A DNA stretch of 64,000 nucleotides from Lenzites betulinus (GCA_022264855.1 JABYQU010000001.1:62001-126000), one strand, 5' to 3'. Positions 23,300 through 35,941 are shown, counted from the stretch's first letter. A program made the numbers and translations. The notes: a model not told the origin generated them from the letters alone.

Positions 23300-24532
23300 C
23301 TAGTGGCATGATGAACAGCTATCATGAAGTTCATGTAGAAGGGGGAAGACTACCATACATAGGTTCAAGGTGGCGTTGGGAAGAATACATCTGTCTCGTT
23401 CTCGAGCCGATAGGCAAGACCCTGGACGCGTGCGCCGTGAGTACAACAACGGATAGCTACAACAACACTGTACCGGATACAGCCCAGGAATCAACCCATA
23501 TACCGAAGCAAGAAGTAAACATAAGACATCGCGAAATCCAGCCGCTATATAGTCGGCTTGATTTGCGAGAATGGTCAGCACTGAACTACGCCTCGAGAAA
23601 GAAGCACGACGCACCGTGACGATCGACCACGCATTCACCACCTCCTGGATCCTCTGCTGCAACATCAAGAGGCATGCATCGCACGCGAGGCTATGCCCGA
23701 TGGGCTCGAGCGCCGCGCGGAGCGAGCTGGGCGAAAGACCTGGGATGGACAGTGGCGGGGACCGTGAGCCATACGAATCGGACAAGGACATCCCAGACAC
23801 GTCGACAATCTTACTCGGCGTCGCGTCCCACACGAGCTGTGTGGTGGCGAGGGCCCATGCGCGCGTGAGCTGCGCCTGCGCCGCGGCGCTGCAGCCCGGC
23901 ACGGGGGCAGGGTGCGGCGCGGGCGGGGAGAGGAGGATGTGCTTGAGCGCGTACGTGCGCGTCTGGTGGAGGAGGAAGAGCCGCTTGAGGTACACCGGGC
24001 CCATCTTCGTCGCGAGCTCGTCCGTCACCCGGGAGAGGTCGAAGGAGAGCAGGTGGCCGGAGACGGTCACCGCGAGCTCCTCGAGTTCGTACTTGCCCGC
24101 GAGGGCGTACGTCTCGATGGGGTGGTAGGGGGCGTGCGAGAGGAGAAGATGGTGCAGCGGGCGATACCGGGGGGCGGCATGTGCCTCGATTGACACCCCG
24201 TACTTTGTCAGCGCGTCGAGGGCGGCTTCGACTGTATCGATGGCCGGGTGGAAGTGTGTGCAGGAGAGTCCGTACAGGGTATGCATCACGACGTTGAGGA
24301 CATCGCCAGACTCGGGCAGGTGTAGCGATGGGAGGAAGCCGTGCGGTGAGGACCCCTGGTCGAACAGGAAGAGCCCGCCGAAGAGGTTTACTGACGTCTC
24401 AAGAATACGGTGACGATGGGCGTAGAAGTAGACGTTGTTCGAGGAGATGATGATGACGTTTGGCATGAGGTTGTCGATGCGCAGGGATGGCTGGAAGGCG
24501 GCGGATATTGTAGCATCCTCTGGGTGCTCCAT
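23300..24532 (-). CDS. BTB/POZ-like domain protein
   Basis: A single long frame of 410 codons. Residues about 15-115 have the layout of the BTB-like domains common in Agaricomycetes: an exposed strand IIISSNNVYFYAHRHRI, where the hydrophobic core and a 'hRxiL' motif stand out, then LFGGLF, LHLPESGDVLNVVMHTLYG and a helix around AALDALTKYG. Further on come YRPLHHLLLSHAPYHPIETYALAGKYELEELA and a cysteine pair LACDACLLMLQQRIQEVVNAWSIVT. That cysteine segment normally lies close to the end of such proteins. Here it is followed at once by a GTGCGT donor-like site at about 23617. The last 70-80 codons of the open frame are therefore probably intron or 3' UTR, and the true stop is uncertain. A likely role is protein-protein interaction or substrate adaptor; no partner can be inferred. 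Confidence 0.7.
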   Translation of the reverse strand: MEHPEDATISAAFQPSLRIDNLMPNVIIISSNNVYFYAHRHRILETSVNLFGGLFLFDQGSSPHGFLPSLHLPESGDVLNVVMHTLYGLSCTHFHPAIDTVEAALDALTKYGVSIEAHAAPRYRPLHHLLLSHAPYHPIETYALAGKYELEELAVTVSGHLLSFDLSRVTDELATKMGPVYLKRLFLLHQTRTYALKHILLSPPAPHPAPVPGCSAAAQAQLTRAWALATTQLVWDATPSKIVDVSGMSLSDSYGSRSPPLSIPGLSPSSLRAALEPIGHSLACDACLLMLQQRIQEVVNAWSIVTVRRASFSRRSSVLTILANQADYIAAGFRDVLCLLLASVYGLIPGLYPVQCCCSYPLLYSRRTRPGSCLSARERDRCILPNATLNLCMVVFPLLHELHDSCSSCH

Positions 24533-26609
24533 GGCTTGGGCGAACTGGGCGGGGGCGATGGCGGGGACGATTAGAGGGCCTTAGAGATATAAGGCCACGC
24601 ACACCTGGCGTACCGATTGTGCATGTTGTGCTGCCGCTGCCGATCCGCCGCTAGCAGGTGCGTTCGTGGGACTGAGGGCGTGCGTGTCCCCAGGGCTTCC
24701 GAACGATCCTGACGCCGAAGAAGGCGATAAGTTGAAATAATCCATCCGCTAGAACACTGGGGGACGTTCTGGGGGCGAGCTAGGTGGTGGAGGGAGAGGA
24801 AAGGGGGGTGGTAGCGACGTGTCCTCCAGCGCAGATGCAGCGAGTATAAATTAAGACGGCTCTGAGCAGGTGAAAAATGTGCAGACAGCGGCATAAGTGG
24901 CGCTGCTCGTAGCCCCGGCCTTTATGAGCAGGCGAGGCTTCGGAGGCCATCCGGCATGAACGCCCGCGAGAGGCGAAACATAGCCAATGGGATGGCTCGT
25001 GGGTTGATCACTGCCACATTGCAGGCTTCTGCAGCGCCGGCGTAAATCGTTTAAGATACGCTAGCTTCGTATATTGTGCTCGCCCAAGCTACCTCGCGGC
25101 AGCCATCTGACGGTGGACACGTAGACCGATAGCGGTCAAGCAGACTCCGGCCCTGAAAAGTTTTCAGAGTTTGTACAAGAGTAGATCAACCGATGCATAT
25201 CGGGTGTGCATTCCGCAACTCCGCTTTCCCATAGGATGGATCATGACCTGCTAGTGGGGAATAAGACGTTCATGGCCTCCTCGTCATGAAAAATTCCCCT
25301 CACCTGAGTCTTGACGGCTCGACCTTAGACTAATCTAACTTCTGCATTGACTGACACTGATGTGTTACGTGCCATGGTCACGCAGTATATCTCAGGGTTG
25401 ACCGGCGCGCTTGCCGGCAAAGGACTACTGCACGGCGGTCAGCCCATATATATATATCTGTTTGCAGGCAATTTCTGTGAGGCCCTGGATTTTACTAGAA
25501 CTAGGATACATAAGCCCGCTCACCTGTGCTTGGGAAAGTTCGAGGACCCTGTCCGTCGGACACGGCATGGAGGCGCGTCTTTGGAGAACTCGGTCTGAAC
25601 TGGGCGGCGGCGGTGTGGCCGGAGGAGCCGCAGTGGCGCCGGCATCTCCCGACGTATTACTAGCGCTTACCAGCGTCTACCAGCGCTTACTCGCGCTCTC
25701 CACGAATCGTCGCCCGCGCCGCGGAGCAGTGAGTGAACTGTGAGTCTGACCGAGTTGATAAGTCTGCCTAGTACCTACTATAGTATCTCCACGCCTTGAA
25801 TTTGGGACGGGTCTTCGACTCCCCTTGCCCGTGAATCGAGGACCAATTCATGGGAAGTGTAAGAATGGCCGCTTTGCTGAGGCATGTTCCGCGTCTGAAG
25901 CTCATGATATGAGCCGGAATCGATGTTGTGCCCTCCGGATCGTACAGGGACCTACGTCGGGATTTAGAGCAATGCCTCAAGCCCGAAGGCCTAGTGCACG
26001 AGGCTAGACCTGTTGCAAATCCATTCACGGTACGAGAATAGTGCCATAAGAACCGCAGGCTGACAGCCATGAAAGCCACCAACCGACCGACACGCATCCT
26101 CTATGTCGTCAACGTGCTCATGTTGAACGTCGGATGGAGATCAAATCGTTTGAACTGACAACGGACATGTGCAAGGTGTATTCCAGGTGATATCCCCGCA
26201 TTAGCGCCCGTAGAGATTGACTTCCAGATGACGTTCTACCGAACGCCAGGCTTGCCGGGCGTTCTCGAGGACAATTCTGGCCCTGCCTCGAGCTATACTG
26301 GACCCCTCTCTGCAACAACCGACGCTCCATGCCAAGTTACTGTGGTGCACGAAGATCCAAGCGCAAGTGCCTCAGGTGGTGGAGCATTGGTCTAACTTGA
26401 TATGTTGGACTTGCTCAGAATGGGGCAGGCGCTTGCGGGCAGGCACGGCGCTGCGCACGTGTAATGATGTCGGATCACACTTCTGAAGCGATATCATCCA
26501 GCGTTAGCCACTCTCCCCTGTCCAAGCCCGTCGCCATACAAAACCACGCTGCTCTCCGCAACCTCTCCCTTGCCTTCTGCGCTCATCCTTCTCTTCGTTG
26601 CGCAGAGCC
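24533..26609. other. Gene-poor intergenic region
   Basis: Just over 2 kb of ordinary-composition DNA. Noted: a TA microsatellite near 25447, a TTTATA element at about 24845-24851 on the minus strand that could serve the BTB-like gene, and short CAGCGCTTAC/CAGCGTCTAC echoes near 25660-25690. I find no supported gene. Confidence 0.5.
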
Positions 26610-29600
26610 ATGGACTCCTTCTCAAGGGATGTGGTTGAGCTTGTCAGGAGAGCGGCGGCGCCTTCACAGGTGATTCTGGCATCCTTCAGGATTAAGCAAT
26701 CCCGCTCATCTCTATGCTCTTCAAGGCTGGCATCTTCTCTGGAGACAACCCTTCGAAGTACAACTCGGGCGACCCTATACGCCTATGGGTTATCCAAGTC
26801 AGTGAGTCACCAAATGTCATCTCCATCCACCTGCGGAAGAGCTGACAAGCTACCCCGAACGTCAAGTCATCATCATGGGGATGACCCAAATCCTGGCTCT
26901 CGTCTTCGGACGTATTCGCCAGCCCCGCGTCATCGCTGAAGTTATAGGCGGCGTGATCTTGGGACCGTCAATAATGGGTCGAATCCCTAACTTCACTGCG
27001 ACCGTCTTCCCAGATGCCTCCATGCCCATCCTGAACCTCACCGCGACGGTGGGACTCGTCCTCTTCCTCTTCATCGTAGGGATGGAAGTCGACATGAGTC
27101 TGGTGCGCAAGAACGTCAAGGCCTCCGCCACTATATCTCTTGCAGGTCTTATCGTGCCTCTTGGTCTCGGTGCTGCGCTTGCCGTCCCGATTTACCACAC
27201 GTTCACGGATGGGACCAGCAACTTTGGCTACTTTGTCCTCTTCGTCGCCGTTGCAGTCGGGATCACAGCCTTCCCAGTGCTGTGTCGTATCCTGACGGAG
27301 CTGAAACTCCTCGACACCACCGTCGGCGTGGTAGTGCTCTCAGCCGGCGTAGGGAACGACGGTAAGCAATCATTAGACGTGCGCTTAGTTTGTCTATGCT
27401 AAAATTAGTGTGGCAGTGGTTGGATGGGTCCTACTGGCGCTCTCTGTTGCCCTTATCAACGCGTCAAGTGGACTTACCGCGCTATGGGTGCTTTTGACTG
27501 GTGTGGGATTCGTCTTGTTCATGTGTTTCCCTATACGGTGGGGTTATTGCTGGCTCGCTAGGAAGACGGGCAGTCTGGAGTCAGGAAGCCCTTCTGCTAT
27601 GATGATGTCCGTCACCCTCTTGCTGGTGTTCGTCTCGGCCTTCTTCACGGACATCATCGGGATTCACGCCATCTTCGTGAGTGCACTCAAATATCTGTCA
27701 GAGGGCTCCGTGCTAACACAAACCCTAGGGCGGCTTCCTTGCCGGAGTGATCATACCGCATGAGTATGGTTACGCTATTGCTCTGGTGGAGAAACTGGAG
27801 GATCTAGTATCCATCCTGCTGCTCCCCTTGGTGCGTTCCGATGAACGTCTCTGATTTCAGCAGCTCACTATGTCCATCCAGTACTTCGCGTATTCCGGCC
27901 TCCACACGAATCTCGGTCTTCTGGATAACGGCATCACGTGGGGCTACGTTGTCCTCATTTGCGTTGTTGCGTTCTTCGCCAAATTCCTTGGCTGCGCCAT
28001 CGCCGCGAAGCTGTCAGGTTTCAACCTACGGGAGTCCGGTGCGATTGGTACCCTGATGAGTTGCAAAGGGTACGTATTTTTTGCTTCTCTCGATAGGCCC
28101 CTGCTTAAGTTTCCACAGTCTCGTCGAGCTCATCGTGCTCAACGTCGGTCTCACGGCAGGCATCCTTGACACGCGCACATTCTCCATGTTTGTGCTTCAT
28201 GCGATCATCCTCACATTCATGACCACGCCCCTCACGCTCCTCTTCTACCCTGCGAAACATCGTTCGCACATCGGGGCCGCCACAGCGCACCCCGGAAAAC
28301 CATCCGAGGTGGAAGCTGGAAGAGCTTTCCCGCCCAAGGGAGATCTCCAGGACTATCTCAAGTCTCGGTTCTCGGTCATTGTGGACAGGGTGGAACAGCT
28401 TCCCGCTGTGTTGACCCTTATGCAACTTCTCCACGCGCCGTCTGCTGCCCCGGCCCTCCCTACGATCGACGAGAAAGCGTCGTTCGCGAATTCTGATGCT
28501 CCGCCGTCCCTGACCGGAGACAGCCACACGGACACACTGTCACAAGATCGCCGCATCTCGTTCGACGCCCTCCGCCTGATTGAGCTCACGCACCGCACGT
28601 CGGCGGTCCTACGTTCACAGGAGGCAGAGACGCTCGTGCACAGCGACTCGATCCTTGCGGTGCTGAAAACTTCGGGATACCTGAACGGGATGAATGTCTC
28701 CACGGCGCTCGCTGTTGTAGGATCGGACGACTTCCCAACTCAGGTTGCACAGCATGTGCGCGACGCCACGAGCCAGATGGTCATCCTCCCGTGGGTGACC
28801 CCCGTCGCACCGGCTGATGAAGGCGCCACCCCGGCTCCAGCTTCTGGCGACAACGCTGCCTCCTCATCTGGTGCCACGCCGTTCGATGCCCTGTTCCAGC
28901 AAAAACGGGACCGAAGCGCTGTGGCAGGACAGGCACAGTACATTCGCCGCGTTTTCTCCGAAACCCCGGCAGATGTCGCACTCTTCTGGGACCGCGGCCT
29001 GCCGCAGGCGTTCAAGAGTGCCGCTGCACACCATCTCTTCTTGCCGTTCTTCGGCGGACCGGACGATCGCCTCGCGCTCGCGTTTGTGGCGCAGCTGTGC
29101 ATGAACCCTGGGGTGACCGCCACTGTCGTCCGAGTGCGCCGAGTGGACGATGCGGCCATCACGCCCATGACCTCGATCGACGAAGCAAAGGCGCGCAACC
29201 TCTTGCATCCGGAAACGATACACACGGTAAGCACATAGCATGACATGTGTCAGGGTATAGCTCAACGTGCCACGCACCCATAGGTCACCGCAGATACCGT
29301 ATACGGTGCCCACAACACCCAAACGCGCCTCGCCTCCGACACAGCCGACAACCTCGCCTGGGCGCGATACACCTCCGCGCGGAACAGCACACCCGAGCTC
29401 GGCACGGCGCTCTCGCGCATCGAGTTTGCAGAAGAGACGTCCGCCGCCCCCCTGCACGCCATCCTGAAACTCGCGGCGCGCGTGCCGGTCAGCCGTGGGC
29501 GGCTGGTGATCGTCGCAGGTCGCTCGCGGCGGATGGCCGCGGTGTCGCACTTCGATGAGCTGCGCCAGCTGTGCGTGGACCACAACGCCTCGCTCGGGTC

Positions 29601-29691
29601 GGAGCTGCCCAAGACGCTCGGCGACGTGGCGTCCGCCTTCGTCGCTGCGGGGTCCAACGCGAACATCGCGGTCGTGCAGGCTGCTGGTTGA
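26610..29691 (+). CDS. KHA1: K+/H+ antiporter, CPA2 family (KHA1-like), 898 aa
   Basis: Eight exons: 26610-26669, 26726-26801, 26867-27361, 27417-27676, 27729-27830, 27882-28069, 28119-29226 and 29284-29691. Introns are 49-65 bases and all phases agree. Residues about 35-430 form the antiporter core with about twelve hydrophobic segments. They include IGGVILGPS, LVLFLFIVGMEVDMSLV, GITAFPVLCRILTELKLL and SAGVGND, the position of the ion-binding aspartate in this family. Also present are FFTDIIGIHAIFGGFLAGVI and LSGFNLRESGAIGTLMSCKG. Residues about 430-898 are a large soluble C-terminal region, as in yeast Kha1 (873 residues), with DPS-type hydrophobic cores such as HHLFLPFFGGPDDRLAL. The expected role is exchange of K+ (or Na+) for protons across an internal membrane, helping pH and cation balance. 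The start chosen gives the usual short cytosolic leader before GIFSGDNPSKYNSGDPIRLW. Confidence 0.93.
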
Positions 29692-29970
29692 TACCCCCTA
29701 CGATACACGTGGTTCAGACAGGATTGCTAGATAGCACACTGTCACCCATGACGATTCCCTGTACGAATAGAGTAGATGAGCCCCGTACTTTTGCTATGAT
29801 ATCATGATATTGTTTAACGGACAACATGGGAGACGAGTTGGTATGCGCTGTGCAATCGTGAGACAGCTTGCGCGAGACGATAGATTGTCAACGAAAGCTT
29901 TTGGACAGGACGTGCGAGCTAGACAGCGACTGGAGTACAAGGAGCACATTCTACATATTCAGATACAGCG

Positions 29971-31545
29971 TTAGCGATACTCCGCCCCGCAATCGCCGAT
30001 TGTATCGATTAGCTGCGCGCCGTTGGACTGCAAGAGCACCGCCTGTATGGCTTCTCGGTCGTCCGCGCTCAGGCGGAAGCCGTACACTTTCTGGTTATCA
30101 TCTGTATGCTCTGACACGCCCATTCGTGCACCTGTCAGATAATGTGTCAGCCTTCACAAGGCGTCCTCGCGATCATATGGCGGCGTACCGATGATGACAG
30201 CCCCAACGAAGGGGTGGTCAAGCACCCAGCGGATTGCGATGTTGGCGATGCTCATCCCCTCGTACTTGTTCGCGATCGATCGCAGAACGACGAGGAGGTC
30301 TTGGAACAGCGCCCAGCTCCCCCAAGCCTTGACGATCATATCCAGATACTGCGAAGGCGAAGCACGATCAGCGTACCGTCTTCTCGGACGAGATGTCGTG
30401 GACGGACCTTGCGCTGGGACGGGGTTAGCGCACCCGAATACAGGTCGGGCTCTTCTTTTCCCAGCCAGGTGTCTGACAAGAAGCCGCCACACTGTGATAT
30501 GTCAGCACCTGCGGGCCGCGATGATCACTCAGGGTCTGACCATTGTGCCGTACGTCAACAACTTGACGTCGTGCTTGTTGCACACGGCCGCCATGCGGAA
30601 GAGCGGCCGGATGTCCACAAGTGAGAACTACAAATGCAGATGATCAGCGAAGTTCTGTGGTGGCGTCTCTTGGGATCATCATACCTGTACTTGGTTAGAT
30701 ACTATACTACCGGGACCAAGCACCTGGCAGATCTCGTCCGTCCGCTGGGAGTCGAAGTTGCACAGGCCGATCAGCCCAATTTTCCCTTCACGCTGGATAT
30801 CTTGAAGGTGGCGCAGCGCGGTGAAATACCCGGTATCGCTATAGTTCTGCCAATGGAACTGCGGGATCACAGTTGAGTGACGTATTATAATTCACATGTT
30901 CGGCGAGGACGTGCCTGGAGCATGTCTATGCGTTGCGCTTGCATTCGGGTCAGTCGGTCTTGCACCGCTGCGTCGACGAGCTTCCGGGTGGGCTCTATCT
31001 GTCTGAATACACACCACTTGGTGGCGCCGAATACACGATCCGGGTGAGGCCGCCTTCCCCTGAATTCTCCCTGGGATAGATGAGCACATGTTTTCGCAAC
31101 GGCGAACCAACAACTCACGAATAGAATCTCTGCCGGTCCATAGTGGTCGGCTGCAAATACGTCACACCCGGTAAGCGTCGGATCGAACGCGAGCCGGTCC
31201 ATACCATACGTACCCTAGCATCGTTGAGATCGCGAGAAGGTCTGCATCAGCGATCGAGGCCTTCCTCTAGATAAACGCAACACGTATCATCCTCACCATA
31301 TCTGTAAGAAGTCAGCGGACCGCTTCCAGCACAGGGAAGCTGATGGGCCACCTACCAAAAGCCGTGTACCCGTTCTCAGCGTATTTCTCCATCTGACGAC
31401 GAACCTTAGCAGCAGGTGCGCTTCCCCACGAATTGCTCGAGAGCTGCCAGAGGCCTGTGAATAGACGGGGCAGCACGAAGGACCCGAGGTGGAAAGTCTC
31501 GACGGCGTGGGCCCTGGGCGGCAGTGGTTGCGGCATGGTCACCAT
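29971..31545 (-). CDS. Aldo/keto reductase family oxidoreductase
   Basis: Exons resolved: 31545-31356, 31150-31119, 31070-30915, 30858-30685, 30627-30541, 30491-30408, 30348-30189 and 30131-29971. Spliced directly they give 347 residues in frame. Family marks are the TGLWQLSS strand, the ADHYGPAEILF segment (usually preceded by 'FDM', carrying the catalytic Tyr-containing motif), GATKW, MLQFHWQNYSDTGYFTALRHLQDIQREGKIGLIGLCNFDSQ, the NADPH-binding tail SIANIAIRWVLDHPFVGAVIIGARMGVSEH, and a C-terminal amphipathic helix. The intron after exon 1 would be 205 bases, and the residues DM expected before ADHYG are missing unless a 6-base exon ATATGG at 31301-31296 is used. The intron after residue LQ begins with GC rather than GT (30914). 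Start may be 31545 or 31536. The cytosolic substrate cannot be predicted. Confidence 0.82.
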
Positions 31546-33082
31546 GGTGGATGTGCCTCTGTGGGGTCTGGGAGGGGTGAATGGGCTGGTATAGGGACCT
31601 GCCCAGGCACTTAAGTAGAGTAATCCCCCGTGCGATGCGCGGAAGAGCCGGCGTAATGGAGGCGACATACCGTGCCTCGGTATCTTAAAGACTCGCCGGG
31701 GGCGATGCACGGCAGCGTGATCAGAACACGAGTACTGGCGGAAGATATCCACGGCAGCGCTGGCGAGCGTCGTCGGCGATTGCCCTGCCGTTTGTCACGC
31801 AGCTGCGGAGGAACACGGCGAGAAGAGCGTCAGCGCATGTTGCGAAGATCATATCGAGTACAAGTACAAACGACTGACCGAGTCCGAATGAAACCCGCTC
31901 TCCACCTTGTCACACCTAGCCACTCCGTCTCGATATGGTAGTGGCTGTGACAACGCCCGGCCTGTCACGTAAGATTGTGGCAACGGTACTTGTAGCCACG
32001 CTCCTCACATCGGCCTCATCCACCCCTCTAACAGCTCAGTGTCAACGCCGAGCATGTTTTGTCTCGACGTGCGATTGCATCTTTCCGGCTCCAGAACATC
32101 CGGATAGCATCCATCTATCTTGGTGGAATATTGACACATTTCGTTGCAATCCGTCGGATACAGTCGGCTGCCTGGCTCAAGTTCCACAGGAGTTGCCTAA
32201 ACCGGCCCCGGTCTCAACGAGATCAGCAATGATACGCGAGGATGTCCGTATCCATGTCCATCCGATGCTGGGAGCGGCAGAGCATCCCAACCCTCCGAGG
32301 CTTCCACCAACGACCATCTTGACATTCGCCGACATCACATGAAGGGTAGATGTATTGACACATTCAGTTCCTGATACGTCACAAAGGGGGAGGCCTCATG
32401 TGTCGAGCCTGCGTCCATTCCTGGTTAGGTCGCGGCTTCGGCGGCGCGCGCGGCTTCCAAACAAGTCTCCATCTCCAGAACACGGATAAGGCATTGCGCA
32501 TTCGTTAAGGCCCGGCCGTCGGATTAATAGTCGATCAATGCGGCAATCCCTGTTACGCGGGGATCCGGAAGATTCGACGCAATGCGGGTTTTCATTTCCG
32601 AGTACCAAGAGGGTCCGAGTCGCAAAGCCCCTCATGAGCTCTTTACTGTCATAACCATATTTCTCAGGCCAACTATCTGTGTAGCTTCCTCTCCCCTCTC
32701 GTATTCAAGCGGAGCCTCAAACGTCACATTTCTCATGTAATTCCATCATGCTTGAACACATATTCCCAGAGAGCTTATTTTAAGTCGTCGTAATGCTAGG
32801 AACGCCACAGGCAAGAAGGTTCAAACAACTGGGGCTGGGTCGCCCTCAGAGCGGCGTCCGCTATGTTGCGCCTCCGCATCAAACCGGGAGCGGGAACGGG
32901 ACGGCCACCGATGAAACATCCATCACATTCGGCTGCTACACTGGTACTACAGCATGCTCAGCTGCAGGGTCGGAGTACCATTCTGGGATGCCGGGTACTT
33001 ATTAGCCTCCGGGGACACTATAAGACAAGCCCGTTTCAGAGCACCGAGAAAGTACCAAACCAAGCCCTAATCGTTCACCAAT
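31546..33082. other. Gene-poor intergenic region
   Basis: No supported gene. A minus-strand 60-codon frame at 32005-32187 contains a cysteine-rich stretch (DCNEMCQYSTKIDGCYPD), but I cannot extend it with splice sites. A CTATACC element near 31590 (minus) could be the TATA-like box of the aldo/keto reductase gene, about 45 bases from its ATG. Confidence 0.45.
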
Positions 33083-33806
33083 ATGCCTTCTGCTACGAAT
33101 GATGCCGTCCACGCGCTCGGCCATGTGTGAGTATATATTTCCTCCGTAGCCTTAGCATGGATCGTTGCTCACTGCGATCTTCACAGCAACCTGATGACGG
33201 ACACGCTGATCGCACACGCCACCTTGAACGAGTATTACGGTTCATATTCCGCCAATTGTACCCGGCTCACGCGCCCCCCACAGTTTGCGGGCTATCGTCC
33301 GCGACACACTCTCCAAATCACCGCCGGAGGTGGCGCGAACATTTACTGCTACCGCACGGCTGCATCTCGCGAAGACGAAGGCTACGGCATTGCCAGTCCC
33401 CGGGACGCTCTTCCTCCACACCGCGGACGGTGGCGCACCCGGGTGGGAGCACACACCGGAACTGACAGCCGTCCTGGAGCGAAGCCGGGTGCTTTACGGG
33501 GCTGGAATGGGTGTGTCGAGCCTCGCGATCCTCACCGAGGTCGTGAGAGCCGTCATCGGCCTGCGGTGGGACGCGGACAGCCCGATGGAAACCATATTAT
33601 CCTACATCGACGGCGACCTCACGCAGGCGATACAGAGTTCCAAGGAGGAGATTGCTGGCGGCCTGGTGACAGACGTAGAGAGGGCGAGATGCGTCCGTGA
33701 GTCGCTTCTGGGTGTTCTGTTGGAGGTTCAGCAGGAGGTAGAAGGGTGGGACGGGGATTTCCCCTTCGAGTGGGCGTTGCTCACCATGAAAACGTGGAAC
33801 ATATAA
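33083..33806 (+). CDS. Hypothetical protein, 203 aa
   Basis: Three exons: 33083-33126, 33187-33231 and 33284-33806, with introns of 60 and 52 bases. The last exon carries two thirds of the protein. The predicted fold is all-helical: ATARLHLAKTKATALPVPG, then FLHTADGGAPGWEHTPELTAVLERSRVLYGAGMGVSSLAILTEVVRAVIGLRWDAD, then two long amphipathic helices ending in EWALLTMKTWNI. There is no signal peptide or membrane segment. A CTATAAG element at about 33017-33023, about 60 bases before the ATG, is a good TATA box. The texture resembles fungal proteins of unknown function that show a conserved 'YGAGMG' turn. I cannot name a family. It stands alone between two gene-poor stretches. Confidence 0.65.
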
Positions 33807-35941
33807 CCTAGTACCGTTGAATCACGACCGGATCGTCAGCACCCTATGTAATTGTACGGTTTGACTCTACCCTATGATACCTATTTACGTATCGATTCCG
33901 CGTAAACCGCATTCTTTGCCCTCGATATGACCTCCGGTTGTCAGGTAGTTCGCCGGTGAATGGCCTACGAGGTGACCAAGAAGCTCTTGTTCCATCAGGT
34001 TGATCGCTTGAGGGGTACCATTTGCCCACACACACCGTGTTACGGTGCTATTTCCCATACACCGACTCGGAGCATATCGAAGAGCAGACACGGGTTTCGC
34101 CCATCATCCGCCACTCGTTGCTCCTATCCTGCCTCCTGGCACTGCGCAAAGGGTTCTAGATCAGCGCCGCACCTCAGGCTTGTTGAGAATCATCTACAAC
34201 TCGATGGCATCGCCTTCAATTGTGCGCTCGATAGCATTGCCAAGTGTTTCGAAGTGACGGTCTTAGCGACCACAGGGTGGTTCTAGACACGAACGAAAAT
34301 GCTGAGTAAATCATGGGCTGAGTAAGTTCGGCGACGCGCGACGCAGAGCGCAATCCGCATTCAGCCTTACGCAAGTCCCTGCCAGCGCGGATGTGTGGGC
34401 GGTCCATTTTGCAACCGCAGTCACATAATCTGTGCTGTATATTGCCTGCCAAGAACTGACGCAGCACGCCAGTGGCGTTATCAATGTCCGTTTCTCCTGA
34501 TTGAGAGGTGGCGTGCCCTCCAGGACCGGCATCCTAGGAATCGCCGCCGGATGTCAGCATACCGCGCACGAGGGCGCCAGACGTGACGTACACTTCCTTC
34601 AGGTGTCAAGTGAAAAGTTCGCGGTGATTCATATCCCGGAGCAGGTCATGTCGACACCTATCCGAGTGCGCCTCCTGGGTACGTGCTGGCGTACGGTTAC
34701 GTCGTTGCCGACCCGGTGAGCACCTCCCGCGTCCATCTGAGCTGTTACGGCAGCCGAGCATCCGTCCAGAGATAGACAGCCTGTAATAAGGACGCCACAT
34801 TGAACAGTTGGCCGACAATCCCATTAAGATGCGTTTTGTTGGTACGTACGCCATAGACCATCGATCGCGCAGCATTACTTGGAGAACCTCGGAAGCTAAG
34901 ATGATTCGAATTGAAGTTTGTTCTCGCTCAGGGAGGCTGATGCATGATGGCTACCCTCTACTCACATAAGGAACGCCGCGAGTGAGCCTGGCGTTAAACG
35001 TGCCACTGGTGGCAGGTGAGTTGTAGATCTTGGCTGCATGAGCCGATGGACCCCCAAGAGATGCATTGATCAAGTCGGGCGCCACAGTCCGGGCACGAAG
35101 TGACAACCGGTGGCTTTGTCTGGCCAGGCTCCGGTGCATATCGGGGTCAATTTTCGTGACAGAGTTTGAGGGTATCGACTCGAATAGTACAACCTTGCCG
35201 ACATGCTGGTCTGTAGTAAGTATATAGCCAACGGGATTTGATCTAGAAAATATCGGCTAGGCGTGTTTCCACTTGCATCATTGTGGGCGTTGAACGTTCA
35301 GACCATATAGGATATAATTCGGTGTCATGATAGAGACCAGTGCCCGTCGGTCCTCGGAGTTTGGTCAGAGAGGGTCAGAGTCGGATCTATAAGAGTAGCG
35401 ACGCCGGGCGCCTCTCTGAATCTTATACCAACAGATCACGTGCACCAAATGACTATTGGCCTCCAACAAGACATTCAGTTGCATCGACACTGTTACGCAG
35501 TGCTCTACATAAAAAACTGCAGGATCGTGCGAGAGAGATTGGTCAAAACCAACAAAGTCTAATATACTTACTCCACCGTGATGATACCATAGGCGCCTGT
35601 TCAAACGTTCATGCACATGGCTCAAGCTCAAGCCCAGTGAGAATCGACAATACTACCATGTATTGCTATCGATTACTATCGATTACTTTCTATTCCTCCT
35701 AACCAAATAGCTCGTCAACTGCGGCAATAGAAAAAGTGCCCAAACAATACATGGGTTTCTATTGTCCGCCATATACAGTCATTGCGCTCCATTAACGGCA
35801 ATTGGATGTCATTCCAATAGCTCACAATACACAGACCCCCGAGCTACATGTTGTACCAATCCGAAACCACCCGTCCGCGCCCCGAAAAGACCCGTGCGCC
35901 GACGCAACCGCCCCCCGACCGTCCGGGTCCCGGGCTCGGCG

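Noticed and set aside
27831..27881. Alternative acceptor at 27860 in KHA1 adding seven residues
   Set aside because: It would leave a 30-base intron, below the practical minimum, and would interrupt the LLLPLYFA motif of the family.
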